Source: Archivesica marissinica
Lineage: Eukaryota > Mollusca > Bivalvia > Venerida > Vesicomyidae
Direction of reading: 5' to 3'
Assembly (NCBI GenBank): GCA_014843695.1
Contig: CM026404.1
Span: forward strand, 81,997,977 to 82,061,976
Length of the DNA: 64,000 nucleotides
Below are positions 1 to 13,000 of the stretch, piece after piece. The notes beneath the pieces are model-generated. The model was given only the letters and a program-made list of their open reading frames with translations. It did not search any database and was not told the DNA's origin. How positions within the stretch are numbered: the first letter of the stretch is position 1; each line of letters opens with the position of its first letter. Both the position numbers and the translations under genes were made by a program.

Positions 1-175
1 CTCGGATAGGGAATTATGTGAGATGGTACGGTGGTCGTCAGATCGAACAGGTGGGTTTTCTCCGGATATTCCGGTTTCGTCCCACACGAATGACCACATT
101 TACGCTTTCACCCGCGTCAACGAGAGTGATTAATATAAGTTGCTAAAACTTGCTTCGCAACCGTTGTAAAATAAA
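1..175 (+). mobile_element. SINE3 copy, 5' part cut off by window edge
   Basis: The body and tail match the complete copy at 49986-50238: a gagatggtacggtggtcg-like segment, the 'gtgggttttctccgg' segment, the 'cacatttacgctttc' segment and the tail 'agtgattaatataagttg'. The tRNA-Glu-like head would lie to the left of the window. The element is non-coding and would depend on a LINE for movement. Confidence 0.8.
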
Positions 176-245
176 TATAAAGTTATACTATGATTAACGA
201 ATCCCATGCATGTTATGAATACGAATCCCTGTGTTGAATTATTTC

Positions 246-430
246 ATGTGGGGAAGCTATCTGGCTGACTTGCGGGCGGTCGGTGGTTCTAACCGGGTGA
301 CCCTCCTTGCCTCTAATGCTGCTCGGGGTATTCCTCCAACAATGATAGCATCCTCGCACGCATACTAGCTGGAGAGTCGCCACATGAACTAAGCTACTGG
401 TGTGACTTTATACCCACACCCAATATACAA
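246..430 (+). repeat. Degenerate dispersed repeat, SINE-like remnant
   Basis: This segment shares 'ggcttgcgg..ggtcggtggttc' and the 3' block 'ggagagtcgcca..tga.ctaagct' with 61556-61715, and the 3' block alone with 40668-40716. The three copies differ a lot, so the family is old. A box-B-like 'ggtggttc' is visible, but I cannot fold a convincing tRNA head. Confidence 0.5.
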
Positions 431-458
431 ACGAAAGCAAACACATGAATTAAATGTA

Positions 459-695
459 TTATGTGGTAGTCGTGATAGCGCGTTCGTTTCAGATGCGAAA
501 GGCCCCGAGTTCGAGCCCCGCTGGAGCCGTTGCGATAGTGCCCTTAGGCAATGCATTTAAATTCCACATTGCCTCTTCTCTCTCCCTCGTAGCGATGAAT
601 TCCATTAGGAATGAGGTCTCGAGAGGGATTAATATAAGTTGTAAGAACTTGTTTCGCAATCGAACTAAAATAAATTTGTATACACTATTTAAACG
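459..695 (+). mobile_element. SINE2, near full length
   Basis: The tRNA-like head starts at 'gtagtcgtgatagcgc', with anticodon-arm-like 'ttcgtttcagatgcgaa' and box B 'gagttcgagcc'. It is followed by the family body ('cccttaggcaatgcattt', 'ctcttctctctccctcg') and the tail 'gattaatataagttgtaag'. A few bases are missing after 'gatagcgc' compared with other copies. It is non-coding. Confidence 0.85.
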
Positions 696-716
696 TCGTT
701 TATTAGAGTGGTTATT

Positions 717-770
717 GGCCTCCATAATCTAACCTCTTCAGGGGGCGTCGCTCATATGGGCAACCGGTAT
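717..770 (+). mobile_element. SINE1 tail fragment next to the Tc1-like element
   Basis: The segment carries the SINE1 3' hairpin region ('gcgtcgctcatatgggcaac' then 'cggta'). It stops inside the hairpin, at a TA where the Tc1-like terminal repeat begins. The rest of the tail is not found on the far side of the transposon, so this is not a clean insertion into an otherwise intact SINE. Confidence 0.65.
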
Positions 771-773
771 ATA

Positions 774-2296
774 TATATACACAAAGAAAAAAGTTAAGCA
801 CCCCCGGATATTTTCACAATGTCGAATGTCAAAAGCATGTATAATCCGCAATAGCCCTGAAATACTCGAAAAAGCTAATGTCATCTGAAAGAACAATCAT
901 CTGGCAAGACTAAAACGCAACAATGGCTAGCTGTGATTGTAATTTAATAGAGATTACATCATGTTATCACAAGTACTGTTTTTACCATGAAACACAGCCC
1001 TCAAAAGTTTGGATGGACAAGTCCCAGAAAGAGCGTTAACATTGCTATTGTCACATAAAAATGTTCTTCGAAGACACTAGAGTACATCTTCAGTAAGAAT
1101 AATCAGTACCTGGTGGGCCCGCCACGTACCCGGGTGACACTCTCCACCCTACGTCTCATGCTTCCAGTCAAACGTCGGATCTGTTCTCGGGTCAATAACA
1201 TCCATTCACCATGCAGAGCTGCTTCCAACTGGTCTAAAGTCTGTACTGGGGGGGGGGGTCCGTGACTGCATTACCGCTAGCCAGGGTAGAGTTGTCACTG
1301 CATTGGCCCTCATGAAATCCACTACGGCACGTGATCTGTGAGGCATGGCGTTGTCGTCCATGTACTGAGGTCGTGTAGCAAGTGGGTGATTGTCGAAATG
1401 TGGGACAACGACTGGCTGTAGGACGTCACGGATGTACTGAGCTCCGGTTAAGTTGCCCCTGATGGTGACCAAATCCAGCTTGCAATCATGGGACAGGCAT
1501 CCCCACACCATAACAGAGCCACCTCCATACGCAACAGTTGGATGAATGTTCCTGGGGGTATAAGCTGTGTTCTTGTGTCTCCAAACACGTCTACGTCCAT
1601 CAGTGCAGTAAAAATTCGATTTTCGTCTGACCAATGAATTTTCCTCCAGGTCCTCCGATTCCAGTCTCGTCTGGCCAAACACCATGCGAAACGTGCACGT
1701 TTATGGTGGTCTCTTAACAAGGGACGGTTTAATGACTCTTCTGGCCTTTAACCCTGCCGCTTTGAGACTATTACGGACTGTTCTGGTGCTGATGGGTCGA
1801 TTTGGTAACGACAGTCTTCTCATATGAGGATTTGTACTGAAGGGTGCTCGGCGAGCAAGTCGTATCAGATCCCTGTCTTCTCGCGGTGTAGTGACAGTAG
1901 GTCTTCCCGACCTTGGACGGTCCATTGCACTTCCGGTCTGCGCATGCTTCCGGACTAAGCGGCTAACAACAGTGTAATGGTAGCCCAGATTCCGTCCTAT
2001 CGCCTTATATAGGACATTCCTACGGAATGCATACAAATAATCTGATTCCTAATCTCCATTGACACTCGTCACCGTACCGTACTACGTTAAATACCCACAA
2101 ATACAGTGGGTCCATACTGCTTTTTGTGATCCTCGAGGGTAGCATGCTGCACGTGCATGTCACAAGCGATGCAATCACAACTGTCACACATCACTGGTTA
2201 CAACGTATCGTGCAAACCCTACTCTTCCCATAATTGTACCTTCTTTAACTATTAAAATATCTAGGGGTGCTTAACTTTTTTCTTTGTGTATATATA
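774..2296 (-). mobile_element. Tc1/mariner-like DNA transposon, inactivated
   Basis: Terminal inverted repeats of about 30 bp are visible: 'caaagaaaaaagttaagcac' near 782 and its reverse complement ending near 2287. Both run out into TATATA-rich flanks, consistent with the TA target used by Tc1/mariner elements. The length of about 1.5 kb is normal for the superfamily. The single transposase gene lies on the minus strand and is broken (see 1103-2036). The element could be moved only if another copy supplied transposase. Confidence 0.9.
1103..2036 (-). pseudogene. Tc1-like transposase pseudogene
   Basis: The gene is spread over three frames. The N-terminal part (2036 down to about 1715) has a helix-turn-helix-like region and the GRP box 'RPRSGRPTVTTPRED', typical of Tc1 transposases. 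A frameshift near 1715 leads into 'DHHKRARFAW' and 'IHWSDENRIF', which contains the first catalytic Asp of the DDE domain. A second frameshift near 1620 leads into 'YGGGSVMVWG' and 'YMDDNAMPHRSRAVVDF', which contains the second Asp. After 'LPWLA' the usual SPDLNPIE-type block with the third acidic residue is absent; a C/G homopolymer stands there, followed by another frame change. The C-terminal end 'QTLDQLEAALHGEW' continues to a stop at 1103-1105. With at least three frame breaks and a missing catalytic residue, the gene is dead. I place the start at the ATG at 2034-2036, but the true start may lie upstream. Confidence 0.9.
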
Positions 2297-3088
2297 CAAT
2301 ATATATTTCTTGAAGGGGCGCATTATGTATAGGATATAAGCAGAACACGATCCAATATGTAATATAGTGGACTGTGTGAGGCGGTTAGCGCCGAAGACCG
2401 TACCAAATATTTTACAAATTGGGTCAGTTTGAGGCTTATATCTTACACTAAAACACAATATCATATTAATTAAAATTGTTAATTTCGTACCGGTAGGCCT
2501 CTGATTTAACATAGTGCTCTGGCCTTTTGACCTTTTGACAGCAGTCCAATATTAATAATAATGGACTGCAAGTACAAAGGTATGACGTCACGATGGTGTT
2601 TTAATTATTAACACATGAACATCTCAATCTGAATACATTTGTAATTTATTCGGGGATGTATGTTTTTCCATGACTGGCCACATTTATAGTTTTCTCTGTG
2701 GTACTAAATGAACTTAATGAAAATAAATATATGCTCATGCTGCATGTATATAGGTCTACAATTTATCTTCATACTTTTAAAAATTAAAAAACCCCATTGA
2801 TTTACATGTACCACCATGCATTAACAATGCATGCCTCATATTTATAAATATTTACAGCAATGTATTTCTTGTATTATATTATGTATATGTTATAGCATAC
2901 TGTATTGGAAGTAAATAAACTATCTCTCGAAAACATCTGACGTCTAGGAAATTGTGACGCAATTATAAGCCACTGGTCTTCAATAAATCATTGGCAATCT
3001 GTGTTAAGTAAATGCACAGAGGCCACAATCCAATACGGATTGTCAGCGCTTTACTGTTTGAATTGTGTCCCTTATACTGGAGCACGTA
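2297..3088. other. AT-rich intergenic DNA, no gene seen
   Basis: No coding potential is apparent. A small hairpin is present at about 2541-2569, where 'gcagtcca' pairs with 'tggactgc' around an AT-rich loop. Nothing else is recognisable. Confidence 0.5.
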
Positions 3089-3335
3089 AATTACGTTTAT
3101 TTATCGTCGCTACCGGTTGCCCATATGAGCGACGCCTCCTGAAGATATTAGTCATTTTAGATTTTGGAGGATAGTGCAATGATACCGACAGAGACCCATC
3201 CAGAGTCTCCTCTGGTTCCTTTACGTGCACGGTGTAAAGAACCGACACGCGACCTCGGTTTAACGTCTCATCTGAACGACTGTTAATTTTATTAGGGTCA
3301 GACTGGGAATCAAAACTGCGATCGTCGCATTGCAG
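3089..3335 (-). mobile_element. SINE1 copy, head decayed
   Basis: Read on the minus strand, the tail hairpin lies at 3100-3135 and is followed by the family body and the junction 'gtctgaccctaataaaatt'. The tRNA-like head is degenerate, and the element stops around 3335, inside the anticodon-arm region. Confidence 0.85.
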
Positions 3336-3348
3336 TTCTTACCCGAAG

Positions 3349-3463
3349 TTATAAAACGTTTCTCCAATCTGTATCTTCTCAAGCTTCTGATTGGTTCAGC
3401 TGAGCGTAAATGAAACCAATCAAATTATTTAAGCCCGAGTTTGAGATCAAAGAAACGTTCTAT
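3349..3463. repeat. Small nested inverted-repeat element
   Basis: The ends 'gttataaaacgtttct' and 'agaaacgttctataac' are inverted copies with one mismatch. Inside them lies a second inverted pair, 'gattggttc' and 'gaaaccaatc'. The 115-bp unit could fold into a long hairpin. It may be a tiny MITE, but no second copy is seen in the window. Confidence 0.5.
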
Positions 3464-3586
3464 AACCCCGGGGCATTGTATACACATCGCGGATAGGTTA
3501 AACCTTCGTATAGCAGGCGTGACATGGCATCAAGAGTAATTCTTTCTGAATGACGATGATTCATAGACATTTTAGAGACATGTACA

Positions 3587-4027
3587 GACGGACCAGTAGT
3601 CCAGTGGTAACACGCTGAACTGGTAATCCAGGGATCGCAGGTTCGATCCCCCCGTCTGACCCTAATACAATTAACAGTCTTCAGATGGGACATTAAACTG
3701 GGGTCTCGTGTCGGTGCTGTACACCGTGCCCGTAAAGAACCAGAGGATACTCTGAAATGGGTCTCTGTCTATATCATTGCACTATCCTCCAACAATCTAA
3801 AATGACTAATCTCTTCAGGAGGATAGTGCAATGATACAGACAGAGTCCCATTCCAGAGTCTCCTCTGGTTCGTTTACGCACACGGTGTACAGCACCGACA
3901 CGAGACCTCGGTTTAAAGTCCCATCTGAAAAACTGTTAATTTTATTAGGGTCAGACGGGGGAATCGAACCTGCGATCCCTAGATTACCTTTCCAGCTTGT
4001 TACCACTTGACTACAGATTCGTCTGTG
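3587..4027. mobile_element. Two SINE1 copies fused tail-to-tail into a palindrome
   Basis: A plus-strand SINE1 (3587-3817, tRNA-Thr-like head at the left) is joined to a minus-strand SINE1 (about 3814-4027, head at the right). Both lack the tail hairpin. The junction sits on the shared word GGAGG, which occurs in both parents at that point ('ttcaggagg' in one, 'ttggaggatag' in the other). The arms are about 205 bp, differ by roughly 10% by eye, and enclose a loop of about 27 bases. Both heads keep recognisable A and B boxes. Confidence 0.9.
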
Positions 4028-5072
4028 TCTGGATCCGTGTTGTAGTGTAATGTACATACTACTATATTCACCTCTCGCAGTAACCCCCTGGGGGGTCGTC
4101 GCACATCATTCAACTACATTTCCGGTACGTGGGTACATATTCACGAGGTTTCAAATCATAGAGATACACCTTCCACATTTTCTAGCGACTTAAAATGCAA
4201 CAAAATAGACTTAATAATGGTATTACATTTTTACTAAATGGAAATCATTAATATATACCCTGGGGGGGGGGGTGTCGGCCTTAGCATCCCAACAGCACGT
4301 GCTCTTTCACTGAGCAACATGATACAGTTATTTTCAGTATATTATGTATTTCGAACCCGCATAGCGTCAGACAACGATTTTAATCGGATGTTATTGTTAT
4401 TTCTAAAACAGCAGGACATTCTATAGCATACAAGTCAGGAAATGCACGTGTTATTATAGGCTGTTCGCTAAAACAACATGTGAATATTGTAGATAATCGA
4501 GTAAAAATATGATACACACATTTGTATTCAAATTCATTTAGCAGGAAGAAAACTATCTTACTTACAATTATAAATGCAACGCGATATTGAGGACGATACC
4601 ATTACACTAAGATATAGTGAAACACGCTTTTATTTTGACTAAGTGAATGTATCTCATTATACCTGGTCGATACCAACTACTTGGATCACCTGTATCGTGT
4701 TTATTTTATTGGTTTTCTGTTTATATACATATTTCTCATATCGCGTTGGACCAGTAGACCTTTGTGGCTATTTCCTAATGTCCTAAGCTAAAACGTAAAT
4801 ACTTATGCATCCCATAATACAACGGAATTATACAGGGGAAAATAATTATAAACAATATTTAATATACGATGCGCTATTTGCATTACCATTATCCATTTAT
4901 TATGTATGCACAAGCATTCTCGTTTTTCTCTTTGGAACAAACACGGGTTCAATTTATTTCTATAAAATCATATTTACAGTAACACGGCATATTTCAGCCG
5001 TCACATATTATACAAATATGAGTTGTACATATATACATAATGTTCTATTACATGCTGTTTTTTTACATTTAC
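4028..5072. other. AT-rich intergenic DNA, no gene seen
   Basis: A poly-G run occurs at about 4262-4271. Short open frames are present, but none resembles a known protein or has splice context that I can recognise. Confidence 0.5.
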
Positions 5073-5246
5073 ACTCAAACCTGTGTTAGTGGTCACCTCC
5101 ATTAAGCAGCCAACCTGTATTAAGCAGCCAGTTTCCATATTCCCAATCGGTTGTTTTGTTATACATTTGAGCACTATTAAGCAGCCACCTGTGCTAAGCA
5201 GCCACGTTCTCCCTTGGCTGGCTGCTTAAGACAGGTTTGACTGTAT
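5073..5246 (-). mobile_element. pogo-like MITE, short copy
   Basis: The ends are 'ctcaaacctgtgttagtgg' on the left and 'aagacaggtttgactgta' on the right. They are imperfect inverted repeats matching the ends of the elements at 52788-53349 and 54600-54778. The interior carries repeated 'ttaagcagcca' words. The CAGT-type ends and flanking TA suggest a pogo/Tc1-mariner-type non-autonomous element. That assignment is an inference. Confidence 0.7.
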
Positions 5247-5546
5247 ACAAAAGGAATTGGTGAATGTTATATTATGAAGAAATATTTAACCAACAGTTAT
5301 ATATTCCAAAATATCCATATCTGTACCACGTAGTATCAGAGCACAGCAATAGACATTAGTGAAGGACAGCCACAAGCACAGCTGTGGGCATAGCTTTGTC
5401 ACAAGCATTCGCTTAAACGTTTAACCAGCGATCATACACAGTAATACTGTTAATATATTGTTATATATCATAATATAATATCAGTCTGCGATGCTAAGTA
5501 CACACTAATGTGCTTTAATATATAGATCTCGTAAATACTAAACTGT

Positions 5547-5636
5547 AGATCCTCCACAAATCTAAAATGACTAATCTCTTCAGGAGGCGTCGCTCATATG
5601 GGCAACCGATAGCGACGATAAATAAACGTAAAACAC
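5547..5636 (+). mobile_element. SINE1 3' fragment
   Basis: The fragment contains only the end of the body ('aaaatgactaatctcttcag') and the hairpin tail with 'gcgacgataaataaacg'. It is strongly 5'-truncated, as expected for an aborted reverse transcription. Confidence 0.85.
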
Positions 5637-6218
5637 AAATAAGTGTGCACATAACTTGAATAAACATCTCCACCAATCGAATTACTGTAAACTAGGACAA
5701 AAATATGTATATGTATACGTGTATTTTGATAGTATTAGAAGGTACATCTTGGAACTTGTGTCACCGCGCGTATATACGGATTGTCGGGTATCCGATATCT
5801 ATTCAACATGTCGCATAAATCTACATTTATAAAGATTAATTATGCCCATTAAACTAATAAAGATTAGCACTTGTTATTCCTACATTATGATAAATGTTTA
5901 CTTCCTTCTTGGCACCATTGTGTAATTTGAATATTAATTAGGTAAGTCAGATAACAAAAATTTGGACATATGTAAAAATATTGTTGAATTCATTTTCATA
6001 TATTAATAATGAATACAATATATTTATACATTTGTCATGCGCTTTTCTTGATAACTATGTAGTTTACAGGCATATGTGTGCTGGATAATCTCGCATATTT
6101 TAATAATAATGTATATTTAATTGTCACCGAAATTATATGCGAAAAGTATTCAAAATATTTGGCAAGCCAATTTATTTCAATACAAGATATATCTCTGATG
6201 TTAAAGAGATGCATACAT
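5637..6218. other. AT-rich intergenic DNA, no gene seen
   Basis: No repeat or coding signal is recognised in this stretch. Confidence 0.5.
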
Positions 6219-6497
6219 ACGGATCTGTAGTCCAGTGGTAACACGCTGGACTTGTAGTCAAGGGATCGCAGATTCGATTCCCCGTCTGACTCTAATAAAA
6301 TTAACAGTCTTTCAGATGGGACGTTAAACCGAAGTCTCGTGTCGGTGCTGTACATCGTGCACGTAAAAGAACCAGAGGAGACTCTGGCATGGGTCTCTGT
6401 CTGTATCATTGCACTATCCTCCAAAAGTCTAAAATGAATAACCTCTTTAGGAGGCGTCGCTTATATGGGAAATGGTAGCGACGATAAATAAACGTAA
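6219..6497 (+). mobile_element. SINE1, near full length
   Basis: The head 'ggatctgtagtccagtgg' has a box-A-like start. The anticodon loop region 'ctggacttgtagtcaag' carries a TGT triplet (Thr-like). The box B is 'gattcgatt', and the 'cgtctgac' acceptor end, body and hairpin tail to 'ataaataaacgtaaaac' follow. It is non-coding. Confidence 0.9.
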
Positions 6498-6757
6498 AAC
6501 ACACACATAGTCTCCTGCATACTATGCTAGCTTTCTTTGCTCCTCGATATATATATCTCTGTTGTGTGATAGATGTCTCTCTTTCTAAAGGGAAATCTGT
6601 ATTTACAATAGTGATAGCTCTCAGTTTGGATATGTTTCTCTAATAGTTATATCCCACTATGGTATCACAACTTTCCCCATTAGAAGCATTGTTAAATTAG
6701 CCACGCCCCAGGGGTGTATTACAATATGTATAACATTTGCAGAGTAATTTCGCGTGA

Positions 6758-6937
6758 CGTTAAACCGAAGTCTCGTGTCGGTGCTGTACCGTGCACGTAA
6801 AAGAACCAGAGGAGACTCTGGAATGGATCTCTCTCTCTCTGTAGCATTGCACTATCCTCCAACAATCGAAAAAGACTAATCTCGTAAGGAGGCTTCGCTC
6901 ATATGGGCAACAGGTAGCGACGATACATAAACACAAA
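6758..6937 (+). mobile_element. SINE1, 5'-truncated
   Basis: The copy starts in the body at 'gacgttaaaccgaagtctcg' and runs through a short TC expansion ('ctctctctctct') to the hairpin tail. It ends about 70 bp before the 15-bp minisatellite. Confidence 0.85.
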
Positions 6938-7005
6938 ACACCCAGTCGCGCGATTGTTACTACAATCAGATTGTGACATTTGGAAACATATGTCTATGAA
7001 ACATT

Positions 7006-10000
7006 CAATGTTGCAACACTCAATGCTGGAACAACCAATGTTGGAACAACCACTGCTGGAACAATCAATGCTGGAACAACCAATGCTGGTACAATCAATG
7101 CTGGAACAAACAATGCTGGAACAATCGATGCTGGAACAACCACTGCTGGAACAATCGATGCTGGAACAACCACTGCTGGAACAATCAATGCTGGAACAAC
7201 CAATGCTGGAACAATCGATGCTGGAACAACCACTGCTGGAACAATCAATGCTGGAACAACCAATGCTGGAACAACCAATGTTGGGACAATCAATGCTGGA
7301 ACAAACAATGCTGGAACAATCGATGCTGGAACAACCACTGCTGGAACAATCAATGCTGGAACAACCACTGCTGGAACAATCAATGTTGGAACAAACAATG
7401 CTGGAACAATCGATGCTGGAACAACCACTGCTGGAACAATCAATGCTGGAACAACCAATGCTGGAATAATCGATGCTGGAACAACCACTGCTGGAACAAT
7501 CAATGCTGGAACAACCAATGCTGGAACAACCAATGCTGGAACAACCAATGCTGGAACAACCAATGCTGGAACAACCAATGATGGAACAACCAATGATGGA
7601 ACAACCAATGATGGAACAACCAATGCTGGAACAACCAATGCTGGAACAACCAATGCTGGAACAACCAATGATGGAACAACCAATGCTGGAACAACCAATG
7701 CTGGAACGATCAATGCTGGAACAATGCTGGAACAACCAATGCTGGAACAATCAATGATGGAACAACCAATGCTGGAGCAACCAATGCTGGAACAACCAAT
7801 GCTGGAACAACCAATGATGGAACAATCAATGAAGGAACAACCAATGATGGAACAATCAATGCTGGAACAATAAATGATGGAACAACCAATGCTGGAACAA
7901 CCAATGATGGAACAATCAATGCTGGAACAACCAATGATGGAACAATCGATGCTGGAACAATCAATGCTGGAACAATCAATGCTGGAACAACCAATGCTGA
8001 AACAATCAATGCTGGAACAACCAATGCTGGAACAATCAATGCTGGAACAATCAATGCTGGAACAATCAATGCTGGAACAACCAATGATGGAACAATCGAT
8101 GCTGGAACAATCAATGCTGGAACAACCAATGATGGAACAATCGATGCTGGAACAATCAATGCTGGAACAATCAATGCTGGAACAACCAATGCTGGAACAA
8201 TCAATGATGGAACAACCAATGCTGGAACAATCAATGATGGAACACCCAATGCTGGAACAATCAATTCTGGAACAATCAATGCTGAAACAGTCAATGCTGG
8301 AACAACCAATGATGGAACAACCAATGCTCGAACAATCAATGATGGAACAACCAATGCTGGAACAACCGATGATGGAACAACCAATGATGGAACAACCAAT
8401 GCTGGAACAACCAATGATGGAACAACCAATGCTGGAACAACCAATGCTGGAACAATCAATGCTGGAACAACGAATGCTGGAACAATCAATGCTGGAACAA
8501 TCAATGCTGGAACAACCAATCCTGGAACAATCAATGATGGAACAACCAATGCTGGAACAATCAATGCTGGAACAATCAATGCTGGAACAATTAATGCTGG
8601 AACAATCAATGATGGAACAACCAATGCTGGAACAATCAATGATGGAACAATCAATGCTGGAACAACCAATGCTGGAACAACCAATACTGGAACAATCAAT
8701 GCTGGAACAACCAATGCTGGAACAATCAATGCTGGAACAACCAATGCTGGAAAAACCAATGATGGAACAATCAATGATGGAACAACCACTGCTGGAACAA
8801 CCAATGATGGAACAATCAATGCTGGAACAATCAATGCTGGAACAACCAATGCTGGAACAATCAATGCTGGAACAACCAATGATGGAACAACCAATGATGG
8901 AACAACCAATGCTGGAACAACCAATGCTGGAACAACCAATGCTGGAACAATCAATGATGGAACAACCAATGCTGGAACAACCAATGATGGATCAACCAAT
9001 GCTGGAACAACCAATGCTGGAACAACCAATGCTGGAACAACCAATGCTGGAACAACCAATGATGGAACAACCAATGCTGGAACAACCAATGCTGGAACAA
9101 TCAATGCTGGAACAATGCTGGAACAACCAATGCTGGAACAATCAATGATGGAACAACCAATGCTGGAACAACCAATGCTGGAACAACCAATGCTGGAACA
9201 ACTAATGATGGAACAATCAATGAAGGAACAACCAATGATGGAACAATCAATGCTGGAACAATAAATGATGGAACAACCAATGCTGGAACAACCAATGCTG
9301 GAACAACCAATGATGGAACAATCAATGCTGGAACAACCAATGATGGAACAATCAATGATGGAACAACCACTGCTGGAACAACCAATGATGGAACAATCAA
9401 TGCTGGAACAATCAATGCTGGAACAACCAATGCTGGAACAATCAATGCTGGAACAACCAATGATGGAACAACCAATGATGGAACAACCAATGCTGGAACA
9501 ACCAATGCTGGAACAACCAATGCTGGAACAATCAATGCTGGAACAACCAATGCTGGAACAATCAATGCTGGAACAACCAATGCTGGAACAATCGATGCTG
9601 GAACAATCAATGCTGGAACAATCAATGCTGGAACAACCAATGCTGGAACAACCAATGCTGGAACAATCAATGCTGGAACAATCAATGCTGCCACAATCAA
9701 TGCTGGAACAATCAATGCTGGAACAACCAATGCTGTAACAATCAATGCTGGAACAACGAATGCTGGAACAATCAATGCTGGAACAATCAATGCTGGCACA
9801 ACCAATGCTGGAACAACCAATGCTGGAAAAACCAATGCTGGAAAAACCAATGATGGAACAATCAATGCTGGAACAACCAATGCTGGAACAATCAATGCTG
9901 GAACAACCAATGCTGGAACAATCAATGCTGGAACAACCAATGCTGGAAAAACCAATGCTGGAAAAACCAATGTTGGAACAATCAATGATGGAACAACCAA

Positions 10001-13000
10001 TGCTGGAACAACCAATGATGGAACAATCGATGCTGGAACAATCAATGCTGGAAATACCAATGATGGAACAATCAATGCTGGAACAACCAATGATGAAACA
10101 ACCAATGCTGGAACAATCAATGCTGGAACAACCAATGATGGAACAATCAATGATGGAACAACCAATGATGGAACAACCAATGATGGAACAATCAATGCTG
10201 GAACAACCAATGCTGGAACAACCAATGCTGGAACAATCAATGCTGGAACAATCAATGCTGGCACAACCAATGCTGGAAATACCAATGATGGAACAATCAA
10301 TGATGGAACAATCAATGCTGGAACAACCAATGATGGAACATCCAATGCTGGAACAATCAATGCTGGAACAACCAATGATGGAACATCCAATGCTGGAACA
10401 ATCAATGCTGGAACAACCAATGCTGGAACAATCAATGCTGGAACAACCAATGCTGGAACAACCAATGCTGGAACAACCAATGCTGGAACAATCAATGATG
10501 GAACAATCGATGCTGGAACAACCACTGCTGGAACAATCAATGCTGGAACAACCAATGCTGGAACAATCGATGCTGGAACAACCACTGCTGGAACAATCAA
10601 TGCTGGAACAACCAATGCTGGAACAACCAATGTTGGGACAATCAATGCTGGAACAAACAATGCTGGAACAATCGATGCTGGAACAACCACTGCTGGAACA
10701 ATCAATGCTGGAACAACCACTGCTGGAACAATCAATGTTGGAACAAACAATGCTGGAACAATCGATGCTGGAACAACCACTGCTGGAACAATCAATGCTG
10801 GAACAACCAATGCTGGAATAATCGATGCTGGAACAACCAATGCTGGAACAATCAATGCTGGAACAACCAATGCTGGAACAACCAATGCTGGAACAGCCAA
10901 TGATGGAATAATCAATGCTGGAACAACCAATGTTGGGACAATCAATGCTGGAACAACCAATGTTGGGACAATCAATGCTGGAACAATCAATCCTGGAACA
11001 ACCAATGCTGGAACAATTAATGATGGAACAATCAATGCTGGAACAACCAATGCTGGAACAATCAATGCTAGTGCAATTAATGATGGAACAATCAATGCTG
11101 GAACAACCAATGCTGGAACAATCAATGCTGGTACAACCAATGCTGGAACAATCAATGCTGGAACAATCAATGCTGGAACAATCAATGATGGAACAACCAC
11201 TGCTGGAACAACCAATGATGGAACAATCAATGCTGGAACAATCAATGCTGGAACAACCAATGCTGGAACAATCAATGCTGGAACAACCAATGATGGAACA
11301 ACCAATGATGGAACAACCAATGCTGGAACAACCAATGCTGGAACAACCAATGCTGGAACAATCAATGCTGGAACAACCAATGCTGGAACAACCAATGCTG
11401 GAACAACCAATGATGGAACAACCAATGATGGAACAACCAATGATGGAACAACCAATGCTGGAACAACCAATGCTGGAACAACCAATGCTGGAACAACCAA
11501 TGATGGAACAACAAATGCTGGAACAACCAATGCTGGAACGATCAATGCTGGAACAATGCTGGAACAACCAATGCTGGAACAATCAATGATGGAACAACCA
11601 ATGCTGGAGCAACCAATGCTGGAACAACCAATGCTGGAACAACCAATGATGGAACAATCAATGAAGGAATAACCAATGATGGAACAATCAATGCTGGAAC
11701 AATAAATGATGGAACAACCAATGCTGGAACAACCAATGCTGGAACAATCAATGCTGGAACAATCAATGCTGAAACAATCAATGCTGGAACAATCAATGCT
11801 GGAACAATCAATGCTGGAACAATCAATGCTGAAACAATCAATGCTGGAACAACCAATGCTGGAACAATCAATGCTGGAACAATCAATGCTGGAACAATCA
11901 ATGCTGGAACAACCAATGATGGAACAATCGATGCTGGAACAATCAATGCTGGAACAACCAATGATGGAACAATCGATGCTGGAACAATCAATGCTGGAAC
12001 AATCAATGCTGGAACAACCAATGCTGGAACAATCAATGATGGAACAACCAATGCTGGAACAATCAATGATGGAACACCCAATGCTGGAACAATCAATTCT
12101 GGAACAATCAATGCTGAAACAGTCAATGCTGGAACAACCAATGATGGAACAACCAATGCTCGAACAATCAATGATGGAACAACCAATGCTGGAACAACCG
12201 ATGATGGAACAACCAATGATGGAACAATCAATGATGGAACAACCAATGCTGGAACAACCAATGATGGAACAACCAATGCTGGAACAACCAATGCTGGAAC
12301 AACCAATGATGGAACAACCAATGCTCGAACAATCAATGATGGAACAACCAATGCTGGAACAACCAATGCTCGAACAATCAATGCTGGAACAACCAATGCT
12401 GGAACAACCAATGCTGGAACAATCAATGCTGGAACAATCAATGCTGCCACAATCAATGCTGGAACAATCAATGCTGGAACAACCAATGCTGGAACAATCA
12501 ATGCTGGAACAACGAATGCTGGAACAATCAATGCTGGAACAATCAATGCTGGCACAACCAATGCTGGAACAACCAATGCTGGAAAAACCAATGCTGGAAA
12601 AACCAATGATGGAACAATCAATGCTGGAACAACCAATGCTGGAACAATCAATGCTGGAACAACCAATGCTGGAACAATCAATGCTGGAACAACCAATGCT
12701 GGAAAAACCAATGCTGGAAAAACCAATGTTGGAACAATCAATGATGGAACAACCAATGCTGGAACAACCAATGATGGAACAATCGATGCTGGAACAATCA
12801 TCAATGCTGGAACAATCAATGCTGGAAATACCAATGATGGAACAATCAATGCTGGAACAACCAATGATGAAACATCCAATGATGGAACAACCAATGCTGG
12901 AACAACCAATGATGGAACAATCAATGATGGAACAACCAATGCTGGAACAACCAATGATGGAACAACCAATGCTGGAACAACCAATGATGGAACAATCAAT

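Noticed and set aside
4805..5089. 94-codon open frame as a membrane protein
   Set aside because: The hydrophobic composition is what AT-rich DNA gives by chance. It has no family resemblance and ends inside a MITE.
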